Below are positions 37,701 through 46,003 of a stretch of 64,000 bases of DNA, piece after piece. Made by a program: the position numbers and the translations under genes. Below the pieces are notes generated by a model that worked only from the letters and a program-made list of their open reading frames with translations, was not told the origin of the DNA and made no database searches. Positions within the stretch are counted from its first letter, which is position 1; each line of letters opens with the position of its first letter. The stretch covers positions 12,645,001 through 12,709,000 of the forward strand of contig NC_079875.1 of NCBI RefSeq assembly GCF_029227915.1, written 5' to 3'. The DNA comes from Hydractinia symbiolongicarpus (taxonomy: Eukaryota > Cnidaria > Hydrozoa > Anthoathecata > Hydractiniidae).

Positions 37701-40700
37701 AACCATAGCAGGTTCGAATTTAATGGATTTTTTCTTTATGCCTGTAAAACCGAAACCCACGGGCGGTATAAATTTTTTTCTGTAAAAATTTTGGTAAAGT
37801 GTAGCTGAACTTTTTGAATGAATTTTGAAGTTTTGTTTAAGCCACGTGGATTAAGATTTTTTTTAATTTGAAAACAAAGCATATTTTTGCCTATTTGCTT
37901 GTGAAAAATAAACAATAAATATAAAAATGACAGTATAGTCATGCATACTATTTCGGACATGTAGAAAAGGAAGTTAAGATTGAGAGAGTCGCTATACCAG
38001 TAGACGCTCGATCATCGTGTTTGGGGTTCACGATTTAAAACGTCCCCCACTTTTCTACCGCAAAATGAATTCGCAACAAAAATAACCTCGGAGCCCGTAT
38101 CGCAGGCGTAACATTCTTTGCACGTGCGTTTTACATCGCACGCGTTACTTCATTTACACGTGCGAATCATCGCACACCTACTCAAATATTTCTGAAAAAG
38201 ACTGAGAGTCTGTCTCGTGACTGCAAAAACATTCTACACTTAAGAGGGCATCCTCTCACATTTAGGAGTAGGAGCAACAAGGTTTCCAATGTTATGTTCG
38301 TCTACGTCTTGAAAAGTCGGAACTAGCTCATCATTCGCTGTTCTTTCCGGCTCGAATTGAAATCCTAGAACCTGCGAATTATTTTCATTCATTGCTATCT
38401 TCATGAAGAACTTTTTTAAACAAAGGAAAAAAATTATAAATAAACATTTAGTCGTTCGATGCGCAATTCGGGGGGATTCGCCTAATAAGAAGCCAGGTAA
38501 CTACGTCACAAGCAAAAATGTACTGAATAATGAATTGACCCAGTCCTTTTGCCGCGTTTGAAAGTTCGTGAAGATGGTAGGCTAGTGCAGCAAGATCAAA
38601 ACAAACAAACGATGGTGCTAAGTATTGGATAAATCTTTGTTGTTTAAGAGTGCAATCTTCGTTATTTTTGATACTTAATAAAACAAAAGAAAAGATATTG
38701 TTTTTTAATCGGACAGTACCTTTAAATCTCACTACATATTGGATAATTTAGACACACAGAAAAATAGAAAAACTGCTCACAAAGCAAAAAAAATTAAAAA
38801 ACTTCAGAACATTTTCTTAGGCTTCACATAATGCTTAGCATATACTTGAAAAATGATGATGCGGATGCCTATAAATGTCATTCTTATAAAAAAACATGAA
38901 CCTGCCTAGTTATCTTGTAAGTTGTGTTAATAAATGAATCTATCCCATCAATCTCTATTAAATCCTTGCTCAAGTCCTTGTTTAATTTGTATATTTATAT
39001 CGCCTATTTGTGGTACTCTAGCCCATTTCTAAATCTCTAATCTTTATTTCCCTTATTTTCAGATGGCATGTTACATTGGGAAGCGACATCCGTAAAAGAT
39101 CACCGTTCGAGCTTCTGCTATCAAGCCCCTTCCAAAGACATCGAGATGACAGCGTATTCTTTGATGGCTTACATTGGTGGTCGATCGCCGTTCAAGTCAA
39201 GAATCGAACATTTGAAAATTGTAAAATGGTTGGTGAAGCAGAGGAATTCATTTGGTGGATTTGCATCCACGCAGGTTAGCTTGTACTTTTTACAATGGTA
39301 TTATTAGGTGACATTTTAAATTATTATTCCTCTGGTTGAAGATATTTAGGGCAACATTTATTATCCACAAAGTACTGTACTAGAATTGCTTCTTAGCTAA
39401 CATACATGCAAAGATAATACTTATATTAGACTCAAAACTAGTTGGGTTCATAACTCTATGAAGTAATGTTTCCTCATTTTTGGCTCATTGCATGTTATAC
39501 CTTGTTGACACCCTATTTTTAAAAGTGCTTTTCGCATTCTTTTGTTTTTGTTTTTTCAAAAAATTACTTTTAACTTTTTGGAGGCGTTGTTTTTTTTAAA
39601 AAGAATTACTTTTTTCTTTTTTAAGGAGTTGTTGCGTTGTCAAAACTATACGTACTTACTAAGATTTTGTTCTGTAGGACACGTGCGAGACTTCATCACA
39701 GTATTCTGCAGCCTCTACTGAAAAATAAATCTTACAATCAATATTACTTATAGGACACCTGCGTTGGACTTCAAGCTCTATCACAATATTCAGCTGGTGC
39801 TTTCGCAAACATCTTCAACCTTACCATTATGGCAACAACTCAAACTGGTTTCACGAAAGAGTTTAGAGTTCGCAATGATAATAAGTTGCTTCTACAAAGA
39901 GCTAAACTTCCAAACATACCAAGTAACGTTAGTTTACAAGCAACTGGTGATGGATGTACTCTAGTGCAGGTTTTTTTCTTGTTGCTTTATCTGCCTGCCT
40001 GCTTGTTTCTCCGCCTGTTCATCTAACTGTCTGTCAGCCTAAATTTATGCAATTCGTGTGTTGCTTTTCAGGCGAATGTAAAATACAATATACCTCTACC
40101 GAAGGAGAAGCCTTCGTTTTATTTGAATGTTACAGTTGATAAATTAAAAACAATAAATTGTGAACACAAGATTAAAATTTGTGGAAGGTATGGTTTTTAT
40201 TTGTTTGTTTTTTTGTATGATCGCTGTCTCTTTTTCTGAAGCCGCTTTTTCTGAATTTGTTGTAACAATCCCTAGCTACATGAAATCTGGAAAATCCAAT
40301 ATGGCACTCATTGATGTAAACATGGTGTCGGGATTTGAGCCAATCGTAAGCGAGTTGGATATGATCATGCAGTCAACCAGTGCACCATTTTCATATTTTG
40401 AATTCAATGATGGTGTTTTGTCTTTTTACTTTGATGACGTAAGTAGCTTTAAAAGGTTAATGTTTTTGTAAAATCCGCTTCGAAGAAAAGTAGGTTTCTT
40501 TCATATTGGTGATATGGGTGGGTTTCATATAAAATAGGTTAAAAGGTGTTTACGAATTTGCTGCTAAAATATTTTACCTTTGTAGTTTTGCTAATTATGT
40601 TAATTATGCATGATATAGTATGCATGAGATAAATGGTTTGCTATGTCTGACTTATGAAGGTATAGTATGTGGTGATTTACATAAATATTAATATTAAGCT

Positions 40701-42481
40701 AATACCAGCAATTGCTTCTCAGCAACAAGCTGATGTCATAATTTTGCATAACTGGTACGTGTTAAGTCCTATATCACGGAAATTAATAAAAACTTTTGAA
40801 AAAAATGTTTCTTTTCGTAGGAGGTGCATTTTAAGACGTTTACATAAAAACTGAATTTGCAGCCATCTTAAAATAGGTAAAATCGTGAAAATCGGCGTGA
40901 AAGAAAAGATAGTCCGGGGTGTGACGTGGAGTTTTAGTGAAATGTCAGGGAACGCTTTTCATACAACTGTGACGTAAGACGTAGCATACCTGAGTACTGG
41001 GAGAGCGATGGTATACCTAAGGGAAGAAATTATTGCGCCAGAAAATATTGGGGACGAAAATATTGCGGAATTAAAGATTACGAATTTACCTAAAATTCAC
41101 AATCTTTTCCTCCGCAATTCCTAGAAAAATAACACAATTCGCAATCTTTTCTTCCGCAATTCCTAGAAAAATTACGCAATTCGCAATCTTTTCTTCCACA
41201 TTTCAATTAAAAAAAATTCGCATCTAATTTTTGACGAGTTCTAAGAAAAAGTCGAATTACTTCTGTCGTTGTATATGAAAGTTTACAGGGGAATCCCTTC
41301 AATTACTTGTATCAGAAGAAATTTTTAAAGGACTACATCCTAATGAAAAAAATTAAGCGATTTCGTGGAAAAATTTATGGATCATTGCTTCAATTCGCAA
41401 TTACAAATTCAGCAATTTTTTTGACACAATATCAGATTCGCAATCTTTAGTTCCGCAATTTACGATTTTTTTACCATGAATTTGCAATCTTTAATTGCGC
41501 AATGTTTCTTGCGCAAACGTTTCTTTCCTTAAGGTAGTTATAGTTGCAGGGAAAGACTGTCACATTCACAAAGTTGGAATATAAAATGCTGGTATTCAGA
41601 ATTTCATTGTGACCTACCAAGCTTCGTTTTTTGTTAAAGAAGGCTGCCTAATAAGTTTAATCCATTCTCTGCAATATTTGTCCTTGCAATAAAAACTAAA
41701 TTTGAACAAAAAATTTGTTACTATCGCACCGAATTTTCTCGTGGGTGCACGATATTTACTCGTTACTACACGATAGTTGCTCGTCATCACACGATATTTT
41801 TTCGTTACCACACGATATCTGTTCGTCAACGCGCCATTTACTGCAGTCAAATTAATTTATGCGTTCCCAAACGTAACAATTCAAGTAAATATGCATGGAA
41901 GTTTTCGAAATTTAATTTCCGGCATATTTTCTTTCAGTTGGACCAATCATCTACATGTGTAACATTCAAAGTTGAACAAGTAGCAGAAGTTGAAGGACGA
42001 AAACCGGCTGCCGTAAAGTTGTATGATTACTATGACACTGGTGAGTGCTTGCATTTTGTGAATCGCTCTGGTTCTTACGGAACTAAGAACAAAAGCGATT
42101 CAGGCGGAAATATCTCGAATACACTAGAAACTATTTTTTTTGTCGAAACAGTTATTCAGTTTAATTTTTGCACGACTTATTTTAACGCATTTAATTTTTG
42201 CATACAATTTTTAATTTTTCTTTACAAAAAATAAAATCGTTCAAGTTTTATCCTGTGTTAACGAAGCGTAATTCGAATAATATCATAAAATACTTTGGCA
42301 CGAATCTAAATGTGTTTGCATGAAATCTATCTATTTGTGAGGTTGGACTTGTTAACGATGAATTTTAAGAGCTGACAGTGAATGGCCATTCCACGTATGT
42401 ACGATTTTTTTTCTTGCTTTAGACAAGTCAGCCACGACAATGTACAACGTTGAGAGGTGTCCAGAAATCAACGCAACATAA
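16650..42481 (+). CDS. Thioester-containing alpha-2-macroglobulin/CD109/TEP-family protein, complete, 29 exons
   Basis: Exons: 16650-16708, 19659-19990, 21255-21307, 21672-21723, 21957-22030, 22712-22751, 22978-23062, 24637-24751, 25372-25593, 27303-27515, 27645-27815, 28392-28580, 28890-29039, 29652-29789, 31570-31630, 31802-32003, 32306-32534, 33279-33666, 33850-34026, 34984-35065, 35142-35298, 35473-35547, 35744-35903, 39063-39274, 39754-39969, 40072-40187, 40276-40438, 41938-42040, 42423-42481. Every junction is GT-AG and in phase; 4293 nt, 1430 aa, the usual family length. Order: signal peptide; MG domains ([33 protein letters not shown]); basic bait segment; FPETWLW and [11 protein letters not shown] (A2M domain); GCGEQ thioester (C945-Q948); reactive-site H1059; [12 protein letters not shown]; receptor-binding domain. 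No anaphylatoxin, C345C/NTR, membrane or GPI tail is seen, so it is a secreted A2M/TEP/CD109-like protein rather than C3. Family members trap proteases or opsonise targets through the thioester. Confidence 0.92.
16709..19658. other. First intron of the TEP gene
   Basis: 2.95 kb and AT-rich. It contains the CGCGAAAT-rich repeat at 18238-18726 and otherwise only short chance ORFs. Long first introns often hold enhancers, but no motif can be supported here. Confidence 0.6.
18238..18726. repeat. CGCGAAATT-rich MITE-like repeat
   Basis: The left part (GTGTTATAATTTTTATAAGATTTCGCTGATTT...ATCTGCGAATTTG) is an imperfect inverted match to the right part, whose complement reads TTGTGATAAATTTTCGTGAGGATTAAATTTCGCGG...ATCCGCAAAATTCG. 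The interior has many TTTCGCGG/CCGCGAAA words. No ORF. Probably a non-autonomous DNA element; exact ends uncertain. Confidence 0.5.
23063..24636. other. TEP intron 7, nothing recognised
   Basis: AT-rich intron without a recognisable repeat or ORF. Confidence 0.5.
26100..26420 (-). repeat. Inverted copy of the 11370-11640 repeat, in TEP intron 9
   Basis: On the - strand the same landmarks recur in order: CGATTTTTCCGCGGTCAAAATACTAACCGTGC, ATATCGGAAATCC, AATAAGGTGTGACCACGCCGG, TTGTAATTCAGG. Divergence is roughly one base in four by eye. No coding capacity. The rest of intron 9 (25594-27302) shows nothing. Confidence 0.6.
27918..27995. repeat. Fragment of the CCACGGGCTA repeat family
   Basis: GCGTCTGTCTGTCTGCCTGTTAGCCAAAATAGTAGCTGCAAAC matches GTCTGTCTGTATGCTACGCAAAATGGTAGCTTAGCTTCAC at about 60770. 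It lies in TEP intron 11. Confidence 0.45.
29085..29345. repeat. CCTCCTAAAAA-rich degenerate repeat in TEP intron 13
   Basis: Repeated CCTCCTAAAA(A)T(C), CCTTAAAAATCC and AAAAGTCCTGAAAAAA words. On the opposite strand these read AGGAGGTTT/AGGAGATTT, like the family at 6500-7150. Assignment is weak. Confidence 0.35.
30050..30398. repeat. 32-33-bp minisatellite, about 10.5 copies, in TEP intron 14
   Basis: TTTTTCCACAGGCTAGCAACTACTTTGTAACAC repeated ten times plus a partial copy, with 1-6 differences per unit. It begins right after a segment (30003-30049, AATACACAGTCTATG..GCTGTCTGTGTG) that resembles the repeat ending in TTTTCCACGGGCTAATGACTAGTT at 60740-60885, so the unit appears to be that repeat's terminus expanded in tandem. 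The rest of the intron (30400-31569) has no ORF of note. Confidence 0.85.
31802..32003 (+). other. Basic bait/processing segment and start of A2M domain (TEP exon 16)
   Basis: After the end of MG6 ([13 protein letters not shown]) residues 665-704 contain 17 Lys/Arg in 40, followed at once by S-N-F-P-E-T-W-L-W. This is where A2M-type proteins carry the bait region and C3-type proteins the basic processing site. No strict R-x-K/R-R furin site is present; trypsin-like proteases could cut at many points. The function is inferred from position. Confidence 0.7.
32875..33060 (+). pseudogene. HIRAN-gene relic in TEP intron 17
   Basis: An open stretch contains [17 protein letters not shown], matching the conserved H-Y-R-R-S-P-L-V-Q-G-G-L-E-I of the HIRAN protein at 4601-5251. 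The rest of the domain is missing and the reading stops at 33129. TTAACG-rich simple sequence precedes it (32780-32880). It shows that HIRAN-bearing elements have inserted in this region more than once. Confidence 0.6.
33850..34026 (+). other. Thioester exon of the TEP gene (GCGEQ)
   Basis: Encodes [20 protein letters not shown] then C945-G-E-Q948-N-M. Cys and Gln form the internal beta-cysteinyl-gamma-glutamyl thioester in C3, A2M and TEPs. Both residues and the preceding P-Y-G are present, so the site should be able to form. Exon phases are 1 and 1. Confidence 0.93.
34027..34983. other. TEP intron 19 with an 18-bp perfect hairpin at 34612-34650
   Basis: CTCGATTAGGCATTTACT at 34612-34629 and its exact reverse complement at 34633-34650 are separated by three bases. 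Upstream, 34195-34400 has GTAAACACTCTCATATGAGCGCCCC and AATAAGC motifs that look like a decayed MITE. No gene. Confidence 0.5.
35142..35298 (+). other. Exon with the thioester-controlling histidine
   Basis: Encodes the alpha-alpha barrel segment L-T-A-F-V-L-R-S-F... [20 protein letters not shown]1059-K-E-M-K, followed in the next exon by G-G. The second His aligns with the residue that is His in C3 and C4B and Asp in C4A (pattern V-I-H-Q-E-M-x-G-G), which steers the activated thioester to hydroxyl groups. That alignment is by eye from known family positions. Confidence 0.7.
36755..36859 (+). pseudogene. Truncated THAP zinc-finger ORF
   Basis: [15 protein letters not shown]... [11 protein letters not shown], the start of a THAP domain (C-x(4)-C then F-F-x-[FL]-x-K-D-P), stopping after 34 codons. 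A run of nine A at 36839-36847 is the likely site of the frameshift; the C-x(2)-H half is gone. THAP domains bind DNA ends in P and Kolobok transposases. Confidence 0.6.
37152..38204. mobile_element. Nested TIR element with 6-bp target duplication AGAGTC
   Basis: CAGTCTTTTTCAG at 37152 and its complement CTGAAAAAGACTG ending at 38204 are flanked by AGAGTC on both sides (37146-37151 and 38205-38210). Inside each end are CpG-rich words (GTGCGATCGCACGCGCACGCC on the left; GCACGTGCG, ATCGCACGCG on the right). No transposase ORF. It split the Kolobok-like element and so is younger. Confidence 0.75.
38240..38404 (-). CDS. 54-aa ORF with a GFQFEPE motif in the Kolobok-like element
   Basis: From ATG 38404 to TAA 38240: [20 protein letters not shown] ... 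ending C-E-R-M-P-S. A [YF]-x-F-E-P motif near the start resembles the N-termini of certain cnidarian and fish transposon-associated proteins with a P2X7-like C-terminal domain; this is recalled, not checked. It could be a first exon or a relic. Confidence 0.3.
   Translation of the reverse strand: MKIAMNENNSQVLGFQFEPERTANDELVPTFQDVDEHNIGNLVAPTPKCERMPS
39678..39728 (+). pseudogene. Duplicated, truncated copy of TEP exon 25 start
   Basis: After its own acceptor TTCTGTAG, the sequence reads [16 protein letters not shown]-stop. The real exon 25, only 76 bp downstream, begins [16 protein letters not shown]. The copy lacks five codons and ends in TAA at 39726. If spliced from exon 24 it would end the protein before the receptor-binding domain. 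Confidence 0.7.
41016..41534. mobile_element. 519-bp MITE with CCTTAAGG-type ends, in TEP intron 27
   Basis: The left end TA|CCTAAGGGAAGAAATTATTG and the right end, complement CCTTAAGGAAAGAAACGTTTG, form imperfect inverted repeats of about 70 bp (both continue GCGC[CA]AGAAA[AC]ATTG). TA flanks both sides. Inside, TTCGCAATCTTTTCTTCCGCAATTCCTAGAAAAAT is repeated about three times (41098-41210). No ORF. Its ends start like the 3.5-kb element at 2091, which suggests the same transposase class mobilised it. Confidence 0.75.
41748..41831. repeat. 21-bp minisatellite, 4 copies
   Basis: CACGATATTTACTCGTTACTA and three variants, exactly 21 bp apart, in TEP intron 27 about 100 bp before exon 28. Confidence 0.8.
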
Positions 42482-43005
42482 AGAAACTAATGACAGGACC
42501 CGAAAAAAACTTTTGACTGTTTAGTTTTGTTGCTAAGCACCTACGCATTATTGTTAACCAATCATTTTGTATTATTATTAACCTATCATATTTGTGATTA
42601 TTTTTGAGTGTTTTTGTGAGTGTAACAAGTTTGAGGTTTTATAACATTGCTTTTAATTGTATCTTAGTAAGCGGTCTACCTTCATATTTATTTTCGTCCA
42701 GAGGGTTTGGTGTATTAACTGAAAAAGCTAGTTATTAGCGCATATAAATTCTCGCGCTAGATCATTTTACATACGGTTGGTCAATTTTCTCCCAATTCGT
42801 TTTATGAGAATGACAGTTGCCATGTCAAGTGTATTGTCAGAAGATGTCAACCTACTTCCTAGAGTCTCTTCTAGGAAAATTGTCCTGGGGACGAATTTGA
42901 GAAAATACCATAGAGCTCTATAGAAGTATTCACCAGTTGGGTAAAATCTTTAAAAATATTTTTGTATTTTCAGTTTAAAGATATTTGAAAAGAACCTAAC
43001 AAAAT

Positions 43006-43148
43006 CCTTCAATGCACAGTGTAACTTGTTGACATAAAACATTTTATTGACTGAATCGATTTTTGAAAATAGAAAAATTTTTCATTTAGGATGCATTCTT
43101 ACCATCAAAATGTTTTACAGATCAACAAGTTACACTGTGCATTGAAGG
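43006..43148. other. 143-nt hairpin with a 27-bp perfect stem
   Basis: CCTTCAATGCACAGTGTAAC+TTGTTGA at 43006-43032 is the exact reverse complement of 43122-43148. Pairing continues imperfectly inward (ATAAAACATTTTATTG against TAAAACATTTTGATGG) for another ~20 bp, leaving a ~45-nt loop. It lies 525 bp after the TEP stop codon. It could be a MITE core, a hairpin RNA or a small-RNA precursor. The span 42482-43005 otherwise shows nothing, and no clear AATAAA follows the TEP stop. Confidence 0.65.
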
Positions 43149-43249
43149 AAGACCTGTGGTTCGAGTACAGTGTGGAATATTTTTACACGTGAATTGCTTA
43201 TCCACGTTTGGCTCCTGAAACCACAAAATTTAAACTTCCTTCTTAAGAT

Positions 43250-43870
43250 CTCTCTTATGTAACAAAATTTTTAAAGGAATGACGTAAAAAATAACTGATT
43301 TTGTAAAGAATTATAAATTTTTTGCTGCAATTGTATTGCCTGTTGATTCGTTGTGAGCAAAATGACGACACATCGGCCATAAATGTGTTCTAATATCTGT
43401 TTTAAAAAAGTCAAATCAACCCATTTATTCACGCATAACCAAAAAAGTGTCTCCTTAATGAAGCTTCCGCCGTTAAAGAGATTGCGCTTATAGCAGCAGT
43501 TGCTTAGAACAAGTTATTCCGGTTTTTGAAATCTTTATTAAGTTTTATTATTGCAGGAAATGCAGGAGCATTGGATTAACTGCAATAATAATTTAAAGAA
43601 TGACGTAGATACAGCTAAAAAACGGTAAAATAAAAGAAGTACAACCTACCTGAAATTGGCCACGGCTGCCACTCTTTTTATAGAATAAATTTGAGGAGAG
43701 TTAAGGACTTTTGATGAAAATTCTGAACCATTTTTGCGAAGATGGTGGTAGTTTCATAAAAGTAATAAGGAAATATGAGGACATTTGCATATTTTCCAAA
43801 GAAATTGAAGAGATTTGAGTAAATTTTGAAGGTAAAAAGTAGCAGTGCTAAGCCTTTCGACAATAAAAAA
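43250..43870. repeat. Second copy of the 6500-7150 dispersed repeat
   Basis: Shares AATGACGTAAAAAATAACTGATTTTGTAA, GACGTAGATACAGCTAAAAAACGGT, TGGCCACGGCTGCCA-like and GAAATTGAAGAGATTTGAG blocks with 6500-7150. Non-coding. Confidence 0.5.
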
Positions 43871-43873
43871 TTG

Positions 43874-44224
43874 TTACAGGTTGTAAAACTGAAAAAGATT
43901 TAAGTGAGATTTTTTTAGAAATCTTCTTGCAGACCAGCATTGAGGAGTTTCGAGGAAACTTTTTAAAATTGGGGAGCTGGTGCAATTTTTGACGAAGAAA
44001 ACAATAACGCAATTCACCTTTACATTTCCCATTATACCTATTATATATCGCAATTTTACAATGTCATCAGATATGTTAGATGTAAAGGTTTGATGCACAT
44101 ACTTTTTAAGCTGAACCATTTGGTTTTCCTGAATCCATAGTACTACAAACGACTGTTTTTGATCTCTACATGACTGGAAATGTTCTTTAAACTTTACAAG
44201 AAGTCGCAGGAAAAGTAGCCACAA
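43874..44224 (-). CDS. Unrecognised 116-codon open frame
   Basis: A continuous - strand frame with balanced composition (W-I-Q-E-N-Q-M-V-Q-L-K-K-Y-V-H-Q-T-F ... S-F-L-E-T-P-Q-C-W-S-A-R-R-F-L-K-K-S). It looks more protein-like than the chance ORFs around it, but I recognise no domain and see no clear splice sites. It may be a fragment of a transposon gene. Confidence 0.2.
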   Translation of the reverse strand: MWLLFLRLLVKFKEHFQSCRDQKQSFVVLWIQENQMVQLKKYVHQTFTSNISDDIVKLRYIIGIMGNVKVNCVIVFFVKNCTSSPILKSFLETPQCWSARRFLKKSHLNLFQFYNL

Positions 44225-44600
44225 CTCTTAAAGCAACTTTCACTTTTTTAACTCGAGTAAAATTAACTGCTTTTAACTTGAGAAACATACTATTAGGTGA
44301 ACAAATCTAAAAAACATAGTTTTTTAAATATTACTCTAAACCGTATCGTTTTTTTCCGGGAGATTAGTGAAGCGACTATACCAAGGCAAATCAATCTTTC
44401 AATTCTGAATGAATCTAATTCTAACATAGGAATCGTAATATTTCATCAGAAGGAATTTTCTGATGGTGTGTTTGATCAGCAAAGTGTCATAAATGGGGTT
44501 CGGGGACTTCCTTCAAGAATTGCCTCAAAACGGCATTCTTTTCTAACCATCAAGTAAAGTATTCCATTTAAAACACCACACAGCTGAGAAGAAAAACATT

Positions 44601-45105
44601 TTGATTGTTCTCCCTTTTTTAGGTATAACATCTTTACAAACGAGAACGAAGTTAGAAAAACTTTTTAAATCTACTTTGCATTGTTGTAAACTTTTTGCTG
44701 TTTTCAGAACTCACACTCGCTTATCTAACTTCATCAGATTTAAAGATCTGTTACCCAAAGAATTAAAGTCAGGCATCATTTACAAATATAAGTGTAGTGG
44801 CTGCGACGCCACTTATATAGGTGAGACGTTCGCGTCACCTAAAGGTTCGGGCAAGCGAGCGCCTCGGAGTGTCTCCCTTAACAGGTAAGAAATCAACCTC
44901 ATCTAATTGCACGGCAATTAAAGATCATCTTAAAGCCTGTCACATCACATCATCTCTTGACGATTTTAGTATACTCTCTAGGGGTAACAACCGGTATTTG
45001 CTAGAGATTAAAGAGAGTTTGTTCTTAATGCGGGATAGTCCCCATTTGAATAACAGCATTAGATCTGCTCCATTGTATTTTATACAATTAGTATTTAATC
45101 TGTAA
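44601..45105 (+). pseudogene. Penelope-like element 3' end: RT tail and GIY-YIG region, frameshifted
   Basis: The first frame (44601-44850) reads L-P-F-L-G-I-T-S-L-Q-T-R-T-K-L ... L-S-N-F-I-R-F-K-D-L-L-P-K-E-L-K-S-G-I-I-Y-K-Y-K-C-S-G-C-D-A-T-Y-I-G-E-T, typical of the linker and C-x(2)-C/Y-I-G start of Penelope GIY-YIG endonucleases. A frameshift near 44825 moves the rest to the next frame: R-H-L-K-V-R-A-S-E-R-L-G-V-S-P-L-T-G-K-K ... A-I-K-D-H-L ... F-S-I-L ... L-L-E-I-K-E-S-L-F-L-M-R-D-S-P-H-L-N. The RT core is missing upstream, so it is a 5'-truncated dead copy. Its 3' flank (AAACACCCAAAACGTCGCA, ~45178) looks like the usual Penelope 3' tail. Confidence 0.8.
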
Positions 45106-45629
45106 CTATGGTTACTGTTAAATTTGTATATATTTAGGAGAACTTTGTACTTTTTGATTGCTTGAAAATGGGTTTGTAAAACACCCAAAACGTCGCAAAT
45201 AATGTAGTTTTTAGGTGAGATTTAATTTGTAATTAGTTATGTTCAAAATTCAAATCCAAATTTTTTCAAATAACTATTTTTGAGCCTGAGTTTTTCATAG
45301 TATACTTCAATAAAATTTTTGCCATTAAGAATAACCTAAGCATATTTTGAGCCTGAAAAATTACTTTTCATAATCATCCTTAAGTGTCATTATGGAATTT
45401 CGATTGGTTATAAAAAAATGTATCCTTTTAAAAAGCATATGGTTGATGGAATGCAATTAAATACTCTTATGCCGTTTCTGGGTTGGAACCAGTGTCACAA
45501 AAAAATATAAGTGGTGATTGGTGCAGAAATTGGGTAGAAATAATTTTGTTTTGCTGATCAAAACATTTTAATGGAAGAAATTTGATCAATTCCCTTTTAG
45601 GATTTTACAATTATTGCATAGCTACTGAC

Positions 45630-45760
45630 CTTCTTTAACTTTTGTTTTTTTAATTTCTGTCGATCTTTCCCATAGTGGCAATCCAAATACCTTCTTCCTA
45701 ATATCATATATGGCACACCAGTAACATCCCAATAAATTTTATGGGCTTTCTCGTGTAGAT
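45630..45760 (-). CDS. Possible isolated exon with a C-H-Y-G-x-D-R motif
   Basis: Between a TTTAG acceptor (45761-45762) and a GTCAGT donor the - strand reads W-D-V-T-G-V-P-Y-M-I-L-G-R-R-Y-L-D-C-H-Y then G-K-D-R and a Lys-rich end. C-x-Y-G-x-D/K-R patterns occur in CaRF-like and transposase-associated zinc domains, so it may be a stray exon of such a gene. No partner exons found. Confidence 0.3.
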
Positions 45761-45965
45761 CTAAACAGCGAAGACACAAAAAATGAATAATTACTTGCTT
45801 ATACAGCTAGTACATTTGTGTAAACTACCTCCGAGTTATAATTCAAATTTTTTTTGAAAAATACTCTGCTTTTTCATTTTGTGGTTTTTATAGGAAGGAA
45901 AATTTGACTATAGATAACATCTGGACCTAATAAGGTGGCACTTGATTTTTCATAAGTGGCATTGC

Positions 45966-46003
45966 AGCCACTGTAGAGCACATCAATGTGCTCTACAGTG
46001 GCT
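45966..46003. other. 17-bp perfect hairpin
   Basis: AGCCACTGTAGAGCACA at 45966-45982, loop TCAA, then the exact complement at 45987-46003. No poly-T run follows and no gene is next to it. The surrounding 45106-46710 holds no other supported feature except the possible exon at 45630-45760. Confidence 0.6.

Larger units (their letters stand above)
36129..38721. mobile_element. Kolobok-like element (TTAA duplication, THAP relic) in TEP intron 23
   Basis: AGGTACTGTCCGATTAAAAA starts at 36129 and its complement TTTTTAATCGGACAGTACCT ends at 38721; TTAA sits on both sides (36125-36128 and 38722-38725). TTAA duplications mark Kolobok and piggyBac; an internal THAP-like ORF favours Kolobok, whose transposases carry THAP domains. 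The coding content is decayed and a second element is inserted at 37152-38204. It lies wholly inside an intron. Confidence 0.75.
39754..42481 (+). other. C-terminal thioester-domain end and receptor-binding domain exons (25-29)
   Basis: [14 protein letters not shown] closes the barrel; V-K-Y-N-I-P and [13 protein letters not shown] lead into [31 protein letters not shown] and [10 protein letters not shown]. The protein ends [13 protein letters not shown]. The acceptor of exon 27 was set at 40275/40276 because only ATCCCTAG|C keeps the frame and gives the family motif. No hydrophobic tail follows. Confidence 0.85.

Noticed and set aside
38448-38732. 94-codon - strand ORF at the right end of the Kolobok-like element
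   Set aside because: It includes the terminal inverted repeat itself and has no recognisable domain; probably non-coding.
40160-40471. Single ORF with a signal-like leader ([20 protein letters not shown]...)
   Set aside because: The leader part is intron 26 in another frame; exon 26 ends at 40187 and exon 27 starts at 40276, which gives the family motif.
16650-42481. Complement C3 orthologue
   Set aside because: No anaphylatoxin cysteine cluster between MG6 and FPETWLW, no RxKR processing site and no C-terminal NTR/C345C domain; A2M/CD109/TEP class fits better.
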